NCBI GenBank assembly: GCA_021442155.1
Contig: CM038222.1
Span: 54,679,352-54,743,351 of the forward strand
Length of the DNA: 64,000 nucleotides
Direction of reading: 5' to 3'
Source of the DNA: Cymbidium sinense
Lineage: Eukaryota; Streptophyta; Magnoliopsida; Asparagales; Orchidaceae
Shown here: positions 13,348 to 25,368 of the stretch, one piece after another
How the letters are laid out: each line of letters opens with the position of its first letter
Position numbering within the stretch: the first letter of the stretch is position 1
Made by a program: the position numbers and the translations under genes
Notes under the pieces: model-generated
The model's input: the letters and a program-made list of their open reading frames with translations, nothing else
Told to the model about the DNA's origin: nothing
Database searches by the model: none

Positions 13348-13349
13348 AA
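13309..13349 (+). repeat. (GAAA)n microsatellite in LTR A
   Basis: A purine-rich GAAA tract. The matching place in inverted LTR C (about 26983-27045) holds a TTC/CTT-rich tract, so a purine tract is a conserved part of this LTR family and has drifted in unit composition. Confidence 0.85.
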
Positions 13350-13686
13350 TGAGGAAATGAAGAATGAAGAATGAAGACCCCCATAACATGAATTCCTTTT
13401 TTATTATAATTATTCATTTGTAATCTAGGTTGTAAAGGGTAGAGCTCGGCTACCCACATTTCTTTTCGGGTTATGTAGTGGCACCCGACCACATCGGCCT
13501 CTTATTCTTTTGCACTAGCTTTATAAAATTATTTGATGTTTGTTTAGCTTGTGCATTAAGATGGCATGATTTTCTTAGTTTCTTCATTGATTGATGAATG
13601 GCCTGGATGAGATTAGTCTCTTAGAAAAAATAAATTTTCTATCCAATTAATCAACTCAAAATTAAAAATTAATAACTCATAACCTC

Positions 13687-15403
13687 ACCTAAAACCCATT
13701 CTGAGATAATTTTAGCACCTGCCCATCCAGTTGTCTCTATCATTGCTCCAGCGAGAGCTACTACCTCCTCTTTGGTTACCCCAAAAGGGAAGGCTATCTT
13801 AGCTTCATAGATAGTCTCCTCCACTTTTGAGGTAAGCATTAGTTCCCACTCTGCCTTGTTCACTCGTACTCAACACTGTAACAAAAATCACAAGATTAAG
13901 AGAGAGCATGAGCGAGCAGCCAGAGAGCTTGAGGCTGCATCACACATAGCTGAGGAGGGTTCTCCCGAGAGATCTCTCCACTTCTAACCAGCAATAAGTT
14001 CCACCCCCTCTCAGCCTCAATTGGAAAGGTAGACTATCAGAGGATTGTTGCTTCTCCCCCACCATTGGCATACTATGAGACACTGGATAGGGAGCATAGG
14101 AGGCCCTATGATGGACTTAGGACTGTCCTATGCCAAGTTGGCAGAGCATATGGACTCTCTTAGTCTGGCACCTAGTTTGAGCTATGATCATTGACCCTGA
14201 GGAGTGTGAAGGTCGGATCAATAGAGAGAGGGCTGTGGAGGCTCAAACATCTACCCAGGAAAGTAGGAAGGAATGACAGAGGTATGTTAAACAGTCGGCA
14301 GCCTCCGCTTTGATGGATTTTTTGGATCGACCCCTCGTCAAGGCCAATCATTCAAATAGGATTGTTCTTACCGGCAATACCCATCGCACACAGAGATCTC
14401 CCATTGAGTAGCATTCAGTGTTACCTTCACACCGCTCTCCTCATCATCCACCATCACCCGTACATCTCCCAGCATCCACCACTCCCACCAAAATCCAGAA
14501 GCCCAATCTGGAGAGAGGCCAGCCTCTTTGGTGATCCGGCTATGGCCAAAGGATCCCACTCCATCTACTCCACTGACTGGGGTGAGGATGAGTTCCCCTA
14601 CTCTACCTCCTACTTTAATCTTGGTGAGAAGGAGTGGCAACCCTGTAGTGTCGTGGTCGCACCACCACCACCTCCACCATCAGAGTCAGTGGCAGCAGTA
14701 GTTGTAGAGGGAGAAGGTGATAATCTCACAGTTCCCATAGTGGTGGATCTCCCCAAGGATACCACTCCATTGATGAGCAGTCATGAGCATATCTCTTCCT
14801 AGTGAGCATGACCCTCTTAGAGCTAGCACTCCAATGGAAGACAGTGTTAGATGCATTTGTTGACCACTTTCCGGTCAGTGTTTATGTCGGCACATTTAAA
14901 TTGTTCCTTGGATGAGATCGTAGTCGCTTACTATGCCAAGAAAAGGGAACTCTTAGGCAGTGATCGTACAAATTCTAAGGATGAGTGGGTAAAATTTGAT
15001 CCTGATGAGGATGACCTTTTTGAGGATTCGGTCGAAGTCCACATGGTCGATACTAGGAGTTTCCTTCAGAGATCTAGTCAGGTATTATAGTTGAATAGGA
15101 TGATGTCATCCATTCAACTCAACACCTCCTACATTAGCTTAGATAAGGATGATCACATTGATAGAATGGGATGAAGATCAAAGAGTCGATGGCGTAGTTA
15201 TGATATAGAATTTAGCCCAGTCATAGCCTTCTCCCATAGTGGTAAAAAGAGTTCACTTCAGATCATCTAGATGCATTCGCCAAGGAAGACAATGGTAGCT
15301 TGCATAGGAAGGTGGTGGATAGCCCTCCATGCATGAAAAAACATTAAACACATGGTGGAGCAGCAAGTGAGGGATGCATCAGCACAAATCTGAGGTGGCT
15401 CAT
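13687..15403 (+). pseudogene. Unidentified retroelement coding remnant between LTR A and LTR B
   Basis: There is no confident family match. Plus-strand fragments include KREHERAARELEAASHIAEE (about 13893-13952), which looks like the charged N-terminus of a Tat-type gag. Also present are a Pro/Ser-rich open stretch at 14362-14802 and an acidic piece around 14995-15060 (KFDPDEDDLFEDSVEVH). A minus-strand open stretch at 13669-13863 could encode 64 residues with no recognised domain. Frames break repeatedly. It lies upstream of the gag of the second plus-strand gypsy element on the far side of LTR B, so it may be the 5' part of that element. That link is inference; frame continuity across LTR B was not shown. 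Confidence 0.35.
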
Positions 15404-16254
15404 TGTGGTGAAAATTTTCATCAATTTCCCTTCTCAGAGAATAAGATATATACTTCCATCTTCACTCTATGCGAGATAAATGAGGATGGAAATATACATC
15501 TTCTTTCTCTTTTTATGCATTTTTGGCATCACGTAGATCCGCAGATGTTCTTATTGAGGGTGATGGGGGTACGACATTGAAGAGAGGTGTACTATCTCGA
15601 AAGATAGAATTCACCACCCTACAATGGACCTAATCACCTCAACAAGGACTCCTAAGGACTATGGGTCTGCATATGTGCCAAATATTCTTCCCCTACTTTA
15701 AGTGGAAAAGTAAAGTAGGGTTTATTTTAAATTGGGTTCATTAAGTTCTCTACAGGGGCAAGCTCCCATAGTTAATTACATCCTTAGGAATGAGTCCCCT
15801 AAAAATACTCTCGATTAAGGTATATGATCGTTGTCTCCAAAGATTTCAATAGGTAGGATTATCAATCAATTAGCTTATTTTTGGAAGATCAAATGGAATT
15901 GATCAAGGAGAGGGAGTTATTATTGAAGCTAAAGGAAGATAAGTAGGAGATGTCCACGATGTTAGGAAACCTAGCGAACATCTCAAACTATCTTATGGTT
16001 GGGCTTTGCATTTTTGAAATTGATTTAATTTATTTGAGCTAAATTTTTCATTAGAAATTTAGGGCTTATGATTCCATAACACAAGAATAAGGAAATGCTT
16101 AAGAGGTGAGGATTTATGCTTATGGCCCATAAAAGGGAGAAGCAGCCATAGAACCTAAATCTAAAGAGCTTTGGCAAGGGCTGAAAGCACAACCTAAATC
16201 TAAGGAAAAAATGGATATTTGGTTTGCCTCCATAAGAGAGGATAAACCACACAC

Positions 16255-16354
16255 NNNNNNNNNNNNNNNNNNNNNNNNNNNNNNNNNNNNNNNNNNNNNN
16301 NNNNNNNNNNNNNNNNNNNNNNNNNNNNNNNNNNNNNNNNNNNNNNNNNNNNNN
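16255..16354. other. Assembly gap (100 N)
   Basis: Exactly 100 undetermined bases, the usual placeholder for a gap of unknown size. It separates the 3' side of LTR B from the 3' side of the LINE remnant, so the true distance and the 3' end of the LINE are unknown. Confidence 0.99.
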
Positions 16355-18308
16355 CTAAAGTAAAAAGATACTGGCTTAAAGCTTGATCCTTGATGTAATC
16401 CAACCAAAATAGGAAAATATTTTGTCAATCCTCCTTGTGTTTGGACACAAGTGATACTAGTATACATAACCTTAATTACTTGAATATAAAATATTAACTC
16501 CTTTTCTTCTAGAACTCTCCAAAGAACATCTCTTGAAACTTTATCATAAGCTTTCTAAATCAATAAATATCATATGTAGATCCTCCTTACTTTCTCTATA
16601 CTTCTCCATCAAACCTCTTAACAAATGTATAACATCCATCTATGCATGAAACCCTGATTGAGAAACTTTTGTATCACATCATGTAACCTATGCTCACTAT
16701 TTCTCTCCCATAATTTTAATGTATGACACATTAACTTAATTCCTCTATAATTTGCACACTCTTGTGCATCACCTTTATTTATATATAGAACCAACAACTC
16801 TTTCTCCACTCATCTGGCATCTTTTTAGTCTTTAAAATAACATTAAAAAGATTTGTAAGCCAAGAAATTCCTTGATCTCCTAAACATTTCCACACTTCAA
16901 TTGGAATATCATCAGGTCCTACTATTTTTCCACATTTCATTTTCTTTAAAGCTTCTCTAACTTCAAATTTGCTAATATGATGATAAAAATAACATTCTCT
17001 ATTTATGTTAAGGGTATTAAGGTTACTAAAATCAATTGTACTTTCAGATCCTTCATTGAAAAGTTTATCAAAATACCTCATCCACCTATTTTCAATATCC
17101 TTTCCTGAGAAAAGCACTTTATTATTTTCATCCTTAATACATGTCACTTGAACTAGTCTTTACTTCTCCTATCTCTTTGGTTGGATAACTTATACATACA
17201 TCTTTCACCTTCTTTGGTATCTAATCTATTGTATAAATCACTAAAGCTAAATTCTTTGCATCATATATTACTTTCTTAGAATCTCTACATGCCATTTTAT
17301 ATCTCTCCCAATTCTCCAAGTTTTTACATTTAAACCAAGTTTTATAACAATGCTTCTTATTTCTTATATTTTCTTGCACACTCTGACTCCACCACCAACT
17401 ATTTTTATTAAAAGATGTTTTTCCTTTTGATTCTCCAAGCACATTTTTAGCAACTTGCTTAATTTCACTTGCTACATTTTCCCACATAACATTAGCTTCC
17501 TTATAAACATCCCAAATTCTAAGCTCTAGTTTGCTCTTAAAAATATTTTTATTTGTGTTCTTTAAGTGTCCCCATCTAATCCTAGGACAATAATTTGATT
17601 TATTTTTCCTCTTACAATCTTTTATCTTAAAATCTAAAACTATGAATTGATGTTGAGTACTTAAACTTTCACTTGGAATGACCTTGCAATATTTACAATC
17701 TAAACGATCTATTTTTCTTATCAAAAAATAATCAATCTGTGTTTTACTAAATCCATTTTTATAAGTAATAATATGTTCATCTCTTTTCTTAAATAAAGTA
17801 TTAGCAACTACAAAATCATAAGCTAAAAAAAAATCTAATATAGTCCTACCTTCTTCATTAGTCACTCCAAATCCATAACCACCATGAATACTTTTAAAAT
17901 CTTCTACCACTCTACCAATATGTCCATTTAAATCTCCTCATAAATATTTTTTCTTCAAGAGGTATCTTTTGTATTAATCCCTCTAATTCATTCCAAAATT
18001 TTTTTTTTTGAGCTTACATCTAAACCTACTTGAGGAGCATAAACACTTATAACATTGATAATCTTAGTATCAACAATAATCTTTAGAGCTATAATTCTAT
18101 CTCCACATCTATTAATATTTATAACATTATCCTTCAAACTTTTATCTATACTCACACCTACACCATTTCTAGTTAGACTTTTACCTGAATACCAAAGCTT
18201 AAAACCTAAACTATCAATCTTTGTGGCCTTCTCCCCAACCCATTTAGTTTCTTGAACACATAAAATATTTATCTTTCTATGAACCATAATATCTACTAAT
18301 GTAAAAAA
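16355..18308 (-). mobile_element. RTE-clade LINE remnant (endonuclease plus reverse transcriptase)
   Basis: Read on the minus strand from 18308, the order is an AP-endonuclease domain and then RT. Endonuclease motifs are ILCVQETKWVGEKA, NGVGVSIDKSLK, ISVYAPQVGLD (17988-18287), a frame-shifted GDLNGHIG (about 17925), GGYGFG, ITYKNGFSKTQIDYFLIRK and CKVIPSESLSTQH (17221-17910). RT motifs are MKCGKIVGPDDIPIEVWKCLG (16779-17147), ANYRGIKLM (16618-16809) and VGLHQGSSF (about 16395-16425). The wording of these motifs is that of plant RTE LINEs. The 5' end is truncated just before the first endonuclease motif, typical of target-primed insertion, and the FADD region and 3' end fall in the gap. Several frame breaks show it is dead. 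It was inserted into LTR B. Confidence 0.88.
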
Positions 18309-20525
18309 AGGTTTGCTGGTCCTAACCCATCTCCCACATGTGTGTGTTATTTTAGTTTAATTTTTAAAACCATTAGATTGATTTTCAGTTTTATTTAGGT
18401 TAAGGTGTAAATTAAGTTCATTAATTACCCCTTACCTACACCTCTTTAACATAATTATTCAAACAATTATGAGCCAACATATGATATGTCATTGAATTTA
18501 AATCAATAATGCACCCTAAGAAAGAAAGGCCTAATGCAATTGGCTCACAATTATTGATTAATTAAGCTAAGGGGTCTAATTAAGTACTTTTATAACCCTT
18601 CCTACACATGTAGGTTGGATTTGATTTCCTTAACCTCACTTAGGTTATTGAACACATAAGTATCTACCCAAGAAAGGATTGATTAAGTGATTAAGTTTTT
18701 TGGATTTATTTTGGTTTTGGGTTTGGTTAATTAAGCTATTGAATGAAATGATTAAATCATTAATCAATTTGTAAATTAATTAAGTTTTCATCCAAATGAA
18801 ATAGACTTAGGGAAAAGATTTGGAAAAGGCATCTTAAACTCATTCCCTAAGTCTATCCATGATTCCAAGAGGATTAACAAATTTAATTAATGAATTCATC
18901 ATCATTTAATAAGTTAATTAAACATTTAATTGATTAAGGGAGTGATTAGAGATGAAATAAGCAATTACCTAAATTAATCCAATAATAAATTCTAAGAAAA
19001 TCATGGGAGGCAAAGGTCATCCCATTAATTAACCCTAGGGAAATTGGAATTAATTATTGGAATAATTAAGGAGTAATTAACAAAATTACATCCCCAATAA
19101 AACTCAAATTAAGAACATATCACTATTCAAAATCCATTAAAATTAATTTTATATTATTCCCCTTTGAATTATCTTTAAAATAAAGTTGAGTTTGCATTTT
19201 TTGATTTTTCCACATTTAGTTATGAATTTTTGAAGATTTTGTGATTAGGGAATAATTAAAACCCTAATTATATAACTAATCCCGTCGACGCCACATGGAC
19301 CGCTAACGCGATGCAGCACTTTCCACGCACATGATTGATTTATTATTATCACACCGCGACAAGGTGGTTACGCACCGTCCGGATCAAAGATCAACGGTCA
19401 AGATCAATTTCTAAAGGGTTAACGGATCTAACATGGATTAATTGATCGTCCATCCAAACATGGATGGATGGTCCATGATTCATCCCGCCTCGCCTATGGT
19501 GACGGCACCGCCCATCCCTAGGGCTTGTGCTCACTTGAGCTCAATTGAGCTAAGATCGCACCCACACCATCAAGAAGTAAGAAGGAGAAGATCCAACGGT
19601 CAATTTCACTTGAGATGATACTTTCCTTCATAAAGGACCAAAGAAATCTACACTTATGCTTTTTGATCCATCTGAGGTTTAACCGCACTCCCAACCATCG
19701 AGGTTGCTTCGTCTAGTGGAGATGAAATCTGTTGAAAGTTTGAAGGCTTGAGATTGAGTAGATCCTTCTATTGGCCATGAGCTTCAAGTGCTTGCGGCTT
19801 TGGTCTAGCTCCCTCCTCCTGCCCTTGGAAAGCTTTGGAAACTCAACTTGGTGCCTTGAAGGTGCTTGCAAGAGGAATTGGAGTTTGGTATTGAATTGAG
19901 CAAAGTGGAATTTCCAATGAGCTCCCCTGCTTTGAAGAAATTAGAAAAAGGGTTGAGGAAGCTTGGAGGAACTTGGAGAAGGTTGCTCGAGTTCCTATAG
20001 CTCAATCGAGAATGATCAATTAGTGGAATTGGGGAGTATATCTCCCTCAGAGGGATGGATCCATGAGCCTCCTTCCATTTAGATCAAATTGATTGATTGA
20101 TTGAGTTTGTTTGGTCACTTTGGGTGCCATGTGATTGAGGTGAGGAGTGGAGTGGTGAAGTTTCCATGTGCTCATTTGAGTGGAGGAGTGATTCCATGTG
20201 GAGAATTTTCTATTGGGTGATCGGTTTGGCCATGGGTTGGGTGAATGTTGACCCAAACCCATTGGGTCATGTGCACCACCCTTTTTAGTGTCCATTTGGG
20301 CCACTAAGAGGGTGCCAAGTGGCCATGAAAAGGACATGACCAAATTCTAAGTGGAATTGGCCATTACCCTTGACCTAGGGTAAAATGGTCATTTAGCTTG
20401 ATTTCAATTTAGTCATAGGAATCATTTGAATTTCAAGGAATTTGGAGTTGATTTGATAGTTTTGAATAGTGTTGAATATTTGAAATTGGTCAAAATTTGG
20501 AGTCGATTTGATATCATTTATTCAG

Positions 20526-20579
20526 TTGACCTATTTAGGTCAAATGGGTCAAGTTGACCAATTGGTCAAATTGGGTCAA
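20526..20579. promoter_or_regulatory. W-box-like TTGACC cluster in LTR B
   Basis: Six TTGACC/GGTCAA cores lie within 54 bp, and many more are scattered between about 20530 and 21320. The core is that of WRKY-bound W-boxes. Function is inferred only from the motif. Confidence 0.5.
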
Positions 20580-21660
20580 GGGTTGTTCATATGATCATTT
20601 GAAATATTTTGGTATCATTGGTTTGGTTTAATTGGATTTATATTTGGATTTGGTTCATTTGATTTCATTTAGGTCAAATGGGTCAAATTGACAATTTGAC
20701 CCATTTGACATAATTAGGTTAGTCATGGGTTGGTTTAGGTTTGGTTGGTCATTTGAAATGTCTTGCAAGCTTACTAAATTTTGGTTTGGTAAAGTTTCAA
20801 GTTGGTTTGACCTTTTAGGTCAAGTTGGGTTCATGGTCAATTGGGCTAGGTTGGGTCTAGTTAAGTTTTTTGGTCAAGTTCACCAAGTGATTTAGAATGA
20901 ATTTGACCCATTAGTTGCAACCAATTTGACTTAGATCAAGATTTGACACATTTTAGCTTTTTAGATCAAATTGGGTCAACTTGAGTTAAGTGGCCAATTG
21001 GGCTAGGTTAGGCTTAAATGATGACTTGGTCAAGTCCAAACATTGATCCTGAATTAGTTTTGATCAATGATTTCAAATAATTTGGCCTATGGTGGATTTT
21101 GGCTAGTTTAAGTTTCAATTTGACTAAGTGTTGACTTGGTCAACACTTAAGTTTAGTTTGACCCAATTTAAGTGACCGATCATGATGATGATTGCTCACA
21201 ATGTGAGGCTTAAATGGGCTTAGTTCAATCCAATTTGGGTAGGATTAGAATTTGGCTCAAAAGGATACTTTAGATCACTTTGGGTCAGTCTAAGTGTCAA
21301 TTGGCTTGATCAAGGCTTGAATCAAGTTTGGTTGAACTCATTTATGGACTTATGAGTGAAATATAAATCCATTTGTAAGTGATTTGGAGTCAAATGGATT
21401 TTGATTCATCTGACAATTTTAAGTTCAAAGGATGAACAAGGGTTTGATTTTGATTTGAGTTTTGAATTTAGTTTTTGTTTGATGATTGAAGTTTATGTTT
21501 ATATTTGGATTCATGATTGAAGGATTGATTGAATCATGAAGAAAATCCAAGGGTTTGAATTGATTTGAGTTGGATTTGGCTAAGTTCAAGAATTTGACTT
21601 GAAAGGGTATGGTTGGATTTAGTTAGATTTGGATTTGAGTTTTGGATTTGGTTTTTGGGT

Positions 21661-22020
21661 ATTTGAATTTATATCTCATTTTTATTTATGAATGTAAATG
21701 AGAATATAAATGGGTTATGAGAAAATCATTTGAATTTGATTTGACTTGAATTTGATTTGAGCTAAGTCCATAAGATGAAATCAAAGTGACTTAGGAAATA
21801 TTTTTGAATTTGGACTTAGGTTTTGAATTTAATTTTGGTTATTTGAATTTATATTTCATTTATATTTGTGAATATAAATGAGAATATAAATGGGTTATGA
21901 GAAAATCTCTTGAGTTTGAATTAATTTAAATTTGATTTGGCTAAGTCCATAAGATGAAATCAAAGTGACTTAGGAAAGATTTTTTGGGAATTTGGACTTA
22001 AGTTTTGGATTTGGTTTTGG
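21661..22020. repeat. 180-bp two-unit tandem duplication in LTR B
   Basis: Two copies, starting ATTTGAATTTATAT at 21661 and 21841, are exactly 180 bp apart. Each carries the CATTTATATT/AATATAAATG-type hairpin followed by TGGGTTATGAGAAAAT and ATAAGATGAAATCAAAGTG. Copies A and C contain the same unit. Confidence 0.85.
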
Positions 22021-22263
22021 TTATTTGAAGTTGATTTAGATATGAAGTTGATTTGAAAGAAGAGAGTGAGGATTTGGTTCAAGGTAGAAAGTTTTCCAAC
22101 ACCCCTAAAGCATAACATGTTCCTATGGCTAACTCTTCTAAGTCTCTGGGAAAGTGTTCACCTAATCACTAGAAGTGTCTTGAGACTAAGGAACTCTTAA
22201 TATCTAAGATGAGTCCTATGTCTAAGATGGAGAGGTTGAAAGCACTCCAAAGTGAGGTCAACA

Positions 22264-23400
22264 CTCTCGGTTTTTAGCACGCAAAGACAATGCGTGGAAA
22301 ATGTGATTCTCATTACTTCATCATATCAGACGACCAAACTTCCCAACAAGATCAAAACCACCAACCAGATGAAATAGTTCATACTTTGAGGAGTGCATAC
22401 AAAGAATGGAGGAACAATAGGCTCAAATCCTTCAGCATTTACTAGGAGTTGGACAACCAAAAAGACCACCATAACTTGGAGGAAATCAACGATATCAACA
22501 ATAAGATAAAGTTGATTTTCTTGGAGAAACTAATGAAGAACCCCCTCATGATCATGTTCCTCATGTCATTTCTAATATGGATATTGATGATACTAGTTCA
22601 ACTCACCGTTCTTATGTCATCCGACCAACCTTCAATCCTTCTGCCTCTTTGATGGGGTTGAATTAGCCCTATTTTATTGGAACATCCCGTGAAGCCATTA
22701 GAAATGAGTTACGACGTCTAGTCTAAGAAGAATTTCCTCAAAGAGATAGACAATGCATTCCTCGTCAGAGCATTTAAGAATCTACTCCATTGCATGATAC
22801 AGTTCTTCAATAACCCATCTCGGTGGGGTTTAAACTACATAACATGGAGCCTTACGATGGGACTTATGTTCTTTATGAGCATATCGATTATTACATAACT
22901 ATTATGCACATCCAACAAGCCTCCAAGGCTTTACTCTGCCAAGTTTTTCTGTTACTCTCAAAGGACAAGCTCTTATGTGATTTTATTCTCTTCCTCGGGG
23001 GAGCATTCCCAACTTCTCTCATTTGACCAAACTCTTTGTCAATTAATTCATCTCAAATTGATGAACCATTAAGGACCCATCTCACCTTTCTAGAATGTGC
23101 CAGAATGAAGGAGAAACATTAAAAGGGTATTTTTCAAAAATTCTAGAGTGAAGCTCCACAAATTGTAGGAGTAGATCCTGAATTTTATGAGGTGTTTTTC
23201 TGGGAGGCCTAAGGCCTAGACCATTCTACTCGTCATTGATGAGAGAAATAGTTCCTTCTTATGGAGACCTCATATGGAGAGTAAAGGCACAAATCATGGT
23301 GGATGAGGCCATCAATGCCCATATGAAACAATTCGAACATTCTTCTAAGAAGGAGATGCAAATGACATTCTTGACCAAAAAAAAAAAGCATGATTGTTAG
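22264..23400 (+). pseudogene. Ty3/gypsy (Tat-type) gag remnant
   Basis: Plus-strand fragments begin near an ATG at 22291 (MRGKCDSHYF) and continue with HTLRSAYKEWRNN and a Gln/Pro-rich linker. The gag core follows: MEPYDGTY, EHIDYYITIMHIQQASKALLCQVF, FLGGAFPTS and a degenerate KLFVN (22823-23050). Next comes RPFYSSLMREIVPSYGDLIWRVKAQIMVDEAINAH (about 23220-23325), typical of the C-terminal part of Tat gag. Gag would form the capsid of the virus-like particle. In-frame TAG codons and frame breaks are frequent. It starts directly at the edge of LTR B, so its own 5' leader is displaced or lost. Confidence 0.75.
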
Positions 23401-24327
23401 AAGTTTCAAAACCTACAATAAAAAATGATGCATTAGATTTTGTAAAAAAGTGTAACAATTGTCAAACGCATTCTAATCTCAGCCACATTCTGCCAATCAA
23501 ACTTTCATCTTTCTAAAGTCCTTGGCCTTTTACTCAATGGGGAATATATATTATGGGATTGCAGCTGGACAACAAAAATTCATCATTATGGTGATAGATT
23601 ATTTCACTAAATTGAGGTAACCATTAGAAAATCAAGCCAATGCTAAACAATTTGTTTAGAAAAATATTATTTGTCATTTTGGAATTCCTATTAAAATCTT
23701 AAAAAATAATGGGACACAATTCACGGGAAAATAATTCACTTCCTTCTGCAAAAATTTAGACATTCAATTAGTTCATACGGCTATAGCACACCCCCAAACA
23801 AATGGTCAAATTGAGGTTACAAATCGAACTATTCTAAAAGGCTTGAAGACACGTTTGGATAAGGCTTGGGGGGCAATGGGTGGATGAACTCCTTAATGTA
23901 TTATATTTATAACTACAAAAAAGCACCAACCGGTGAGACACCTAATAATTTTGGTGTGGAGATTATTCCTATCGGTATCCTAGTCCTAAGGTCTAGATTT
24001 TGATGCAACAAATAATGAAGGAAAACTGATATCACCTTGATTTATTGCCTAAATCGGAAGTAGCTTCAATCAAAAATGCCTAAAATCAATGGACCGCACA
24101 TCACTTCAATGAGAGTGAAGCAAGCTTATCAATGTTGGGGATCTAGTTCTATGAAGTTTGGTATCTGTTGGTAAAGAACCACAATGTAACAAACTTTCAC
24201 CTCTTTGGGAAAGGCTTTATATGGTGGTTGCTATGATTAAACCAAGAACTTTCAAGCTCAAAGATTCAGAAGGAAAAATTCTTCCGCGCACTTGGAATGC
24301 TGAGAACCTATGAATATATTATCAATG
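23401..24327 (+). pseudogene. Ty3/gypsy integrase fused directly behind gag (internally deleted element)
   Basis: The segment starts in the integrase zinc finger (DALDFVKKCNNCQTHSN, about 23430-23475), then SPWPFTQWGIYIMG, the core with a degenerate DYFTK stretch, a NGTQFTGK box (about 23710-23730), and the conserved HPQTNGQIEVTNRTILKGLKTRLD (about 23790-23860). A degenerate YNYKKAPTGETP follows, and the end reads RTWNAENL then IYYQ near 24327. These are the DDE integrase motifs of Ty3/gypsy. Protease, RT and both RNase H domains, which should lie between gag and integrase, are absent: gag residues stop around 23390 and integrase begins about 40 bp later. This is an internal deletion of roughly 3 kb of coding sequence. 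Confidence 0.85.
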
Positions 24328-24870
24328 AATTTATGATGCAACATTTAAATTGAACTCTATATTTTGATGTTTCATATTTTTGTTTGAAAAATGATAAATT
24401 AAAATAATAATAACAATAAGAAAGAAAAATTGATCCCAAGTGGTTTCGATTGGACCTACTCGACATAGGTTAATGTCATCGAGCGAAGCTCTAATAAACA
24501 CCTCAGATAGGTCAAAACTTCGTACCTACTCCACATAGGTTAACGTCATCGAACAAAACTCTCACAAACAACCTTGGATAGGTCAAAACTTTGTACCTAT
24601 TTCACAAAGGTTAATGTCATCGAAGTGAAACTCTGACAAATAAACTTGGATGGGTAAAATATCCTTATTGGATTTTCTCATAAAATATACAGGCTAATGT
24701 CACTGAATAACTTTTTGACATAAAACCTAAATTAGTAACAAACCACTTTAAACATCAACCATTTTATTTTAAAATAAAAATCCAAAGCACTATGACACAT
24801 ACATAAACATGATCATATGTCATACACTAAAAATATCTCAAATTGAAATACAAATATAATAAAAATATAG
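24328..24870 (+). repeat. 3' untranslated stretch with about 70-bp tandem repeats
   Basis: Behind the integrase stop there is no coding sequence. From 24451 to about 24720 a unit containing 'cctactccacataggttaatgtcatcga' and 'ggataggtcaaaactt' repeats at 24461, 24531 and 24602, with a worn fourth copy near 24690 (period 70-71 bp, then about 85). Tandem repeats in this position are known for Tat/Ogre elements. Confidence 0.75.
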
Positions 24871-25363
24871 TTAAACGACATTCACATCTTCACTATTATC
24901 ATCAGAAAAGGAAGAAGTAGTGCTCTCTGCGTCTTCTCCTAGAGACAAATCTTTAGAAACCTGACTCGATGAAATGCCTACAATATCTGCACCTACCTTG
25001 TGATGAACCAGATGGGTCCCTTTCAGAAAACTATGAATAAAACCTTCTTCAAGAAGCTGGCATTCTAGATCCTTCACCTCAATATCATAGATATGATCAC
25101 GCTTCCGATCTTGAATTATACTCTTGAAGGTCATGAAATTTTTGAAGCTCTTTATAATCTTCAAGCTGGTGTCAACTTCTATATTCTCTTTTTTGAGATC
25201 TATGCTAGTAATGCCTTATTCTCTGCCTCTAAAGTCTGTATCTTAGCATTAACCACTTCTATGGTTTTTGTAGTCTAATTTATTTTAGCTCGTGCATCCA
25301 CTAGCTCATCCAGAGTCCTATCAACCTTCTGACGCTAAAATGAAAGGAAAGTTATCATAGTTG
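24871..25363 (-). pseudogene. C-terminal coiled-coil part of the antisense ORF of a Tat element
   Basis: On the minus strand, 25363 to about 25165 reads as heptad-rich coiled coil: RQKVDRTLDELVDARAKIN and TIEVVNAKIQTLEAENKALLA. It is interrupted by TAG stops where Gln (CAG) would fit. A shifted frame at 24871-25164 continues with YDIEVKDLECQLLEEGFIHSFLKG and ends in an acidic Ser-rich tail (TTSSFSDDNSEDVNVV). It lies 3' of integrase and opposite to it, the position where several Tat-lineage elements carry an antisense ORF. The N-terminal part of the same ORF is at 33283-34372; LTR C separates them. Confidence 0.65.
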
Positions 25364-25368
25364 ACAGT
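25364..25368. other. Target-site duplication ACAGT, left copy
   Basis: ACAGT here and again at 33278-33282 directly flank a sequence that begins TGTGG and ends CAACA (minus-strand TGTTG...CCACA). A 5-bp duplication is what Ty3/gypsy integrases make. Confidence 0.85.

Larger units (their letters stand above)
7601..13686 (+). mobile_element. LTR A: very long gypsy LTR, 3'-truncated
   Basis: The sequence starts TGTTGACCTCACTTTTGGAG and aligns in the same internal order with the reverse complements of LTR B (15404-22263) and LTR C (25369-33277). Shared blocks in order are the TGTTGACC start, a duplicated AT hairpin unit, TTGACC-rich stretches, an AGATATACTCC block (about 9711), a GC-rich block (about 10490-10550), a 'gactggatgttagggtg' block (about 12901), a GAAA tract, and a 'tagagctcggctaccc' block (about 13440). 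Similarity stops at 13686. LTR C has about 1.3 kb more there before its CCACA end, so copy A lost its 3' end. No polypurine tract precedes 7601, so it is uncertain whether this was the 3' LTR of the upstream pol or a separate insertion. Confidence 0.8.
15404..22263 (-). mobile_element. LTR B: very long gypsy LTR, inverted, interrupted by a LINE and the gap
   Basis: On the minus strand it starts at 22263 with TGTTGACCTCACTTTGGAGTG and ends at 15404 with ...CACCACA, matching the ends of LTR C. The segment 15560-16254 matches 25525-26200 of LTR C, and 18309-22263 matches the first two thirds of LTR A. Between them are the LINE remnant and 100 N, where roughly 2.5-3 kb of LTR equivalent is missing or unsequenced. 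Flanking pentamers are CTCAT (left) and CTCTC (right), which are not convincing target duplications. Another feature is a 180-bp duplicated block at 21661 and 21841. Confidence 0.8.

Noticed and set aside
14362..14802. 146-codon Pro/Ser-rich open frame as a host gene
   Set aside because: It overlaps an opposite-strand open frame, has no domain, and lies among retroelement remnants with gag-like pieces nearby. Nothing supports an expressed host gene.
16120..16467. Open frames running through the N gap
   Set aside because: The frame is not defined across undetermined bases. The real sequence on each side belongs to LTR B and the LINE.
18055..18255. 66-codon plus-strand open frame
   Set aside because: It is the antisense shadow of the LINE endonuclease domain.
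15399..22268. Target-site duplication around LTR B
   Set aside because: The flanking pentamers CTCAT and CTCTC share only three of five bases. This is not good enough to claim a duplication.
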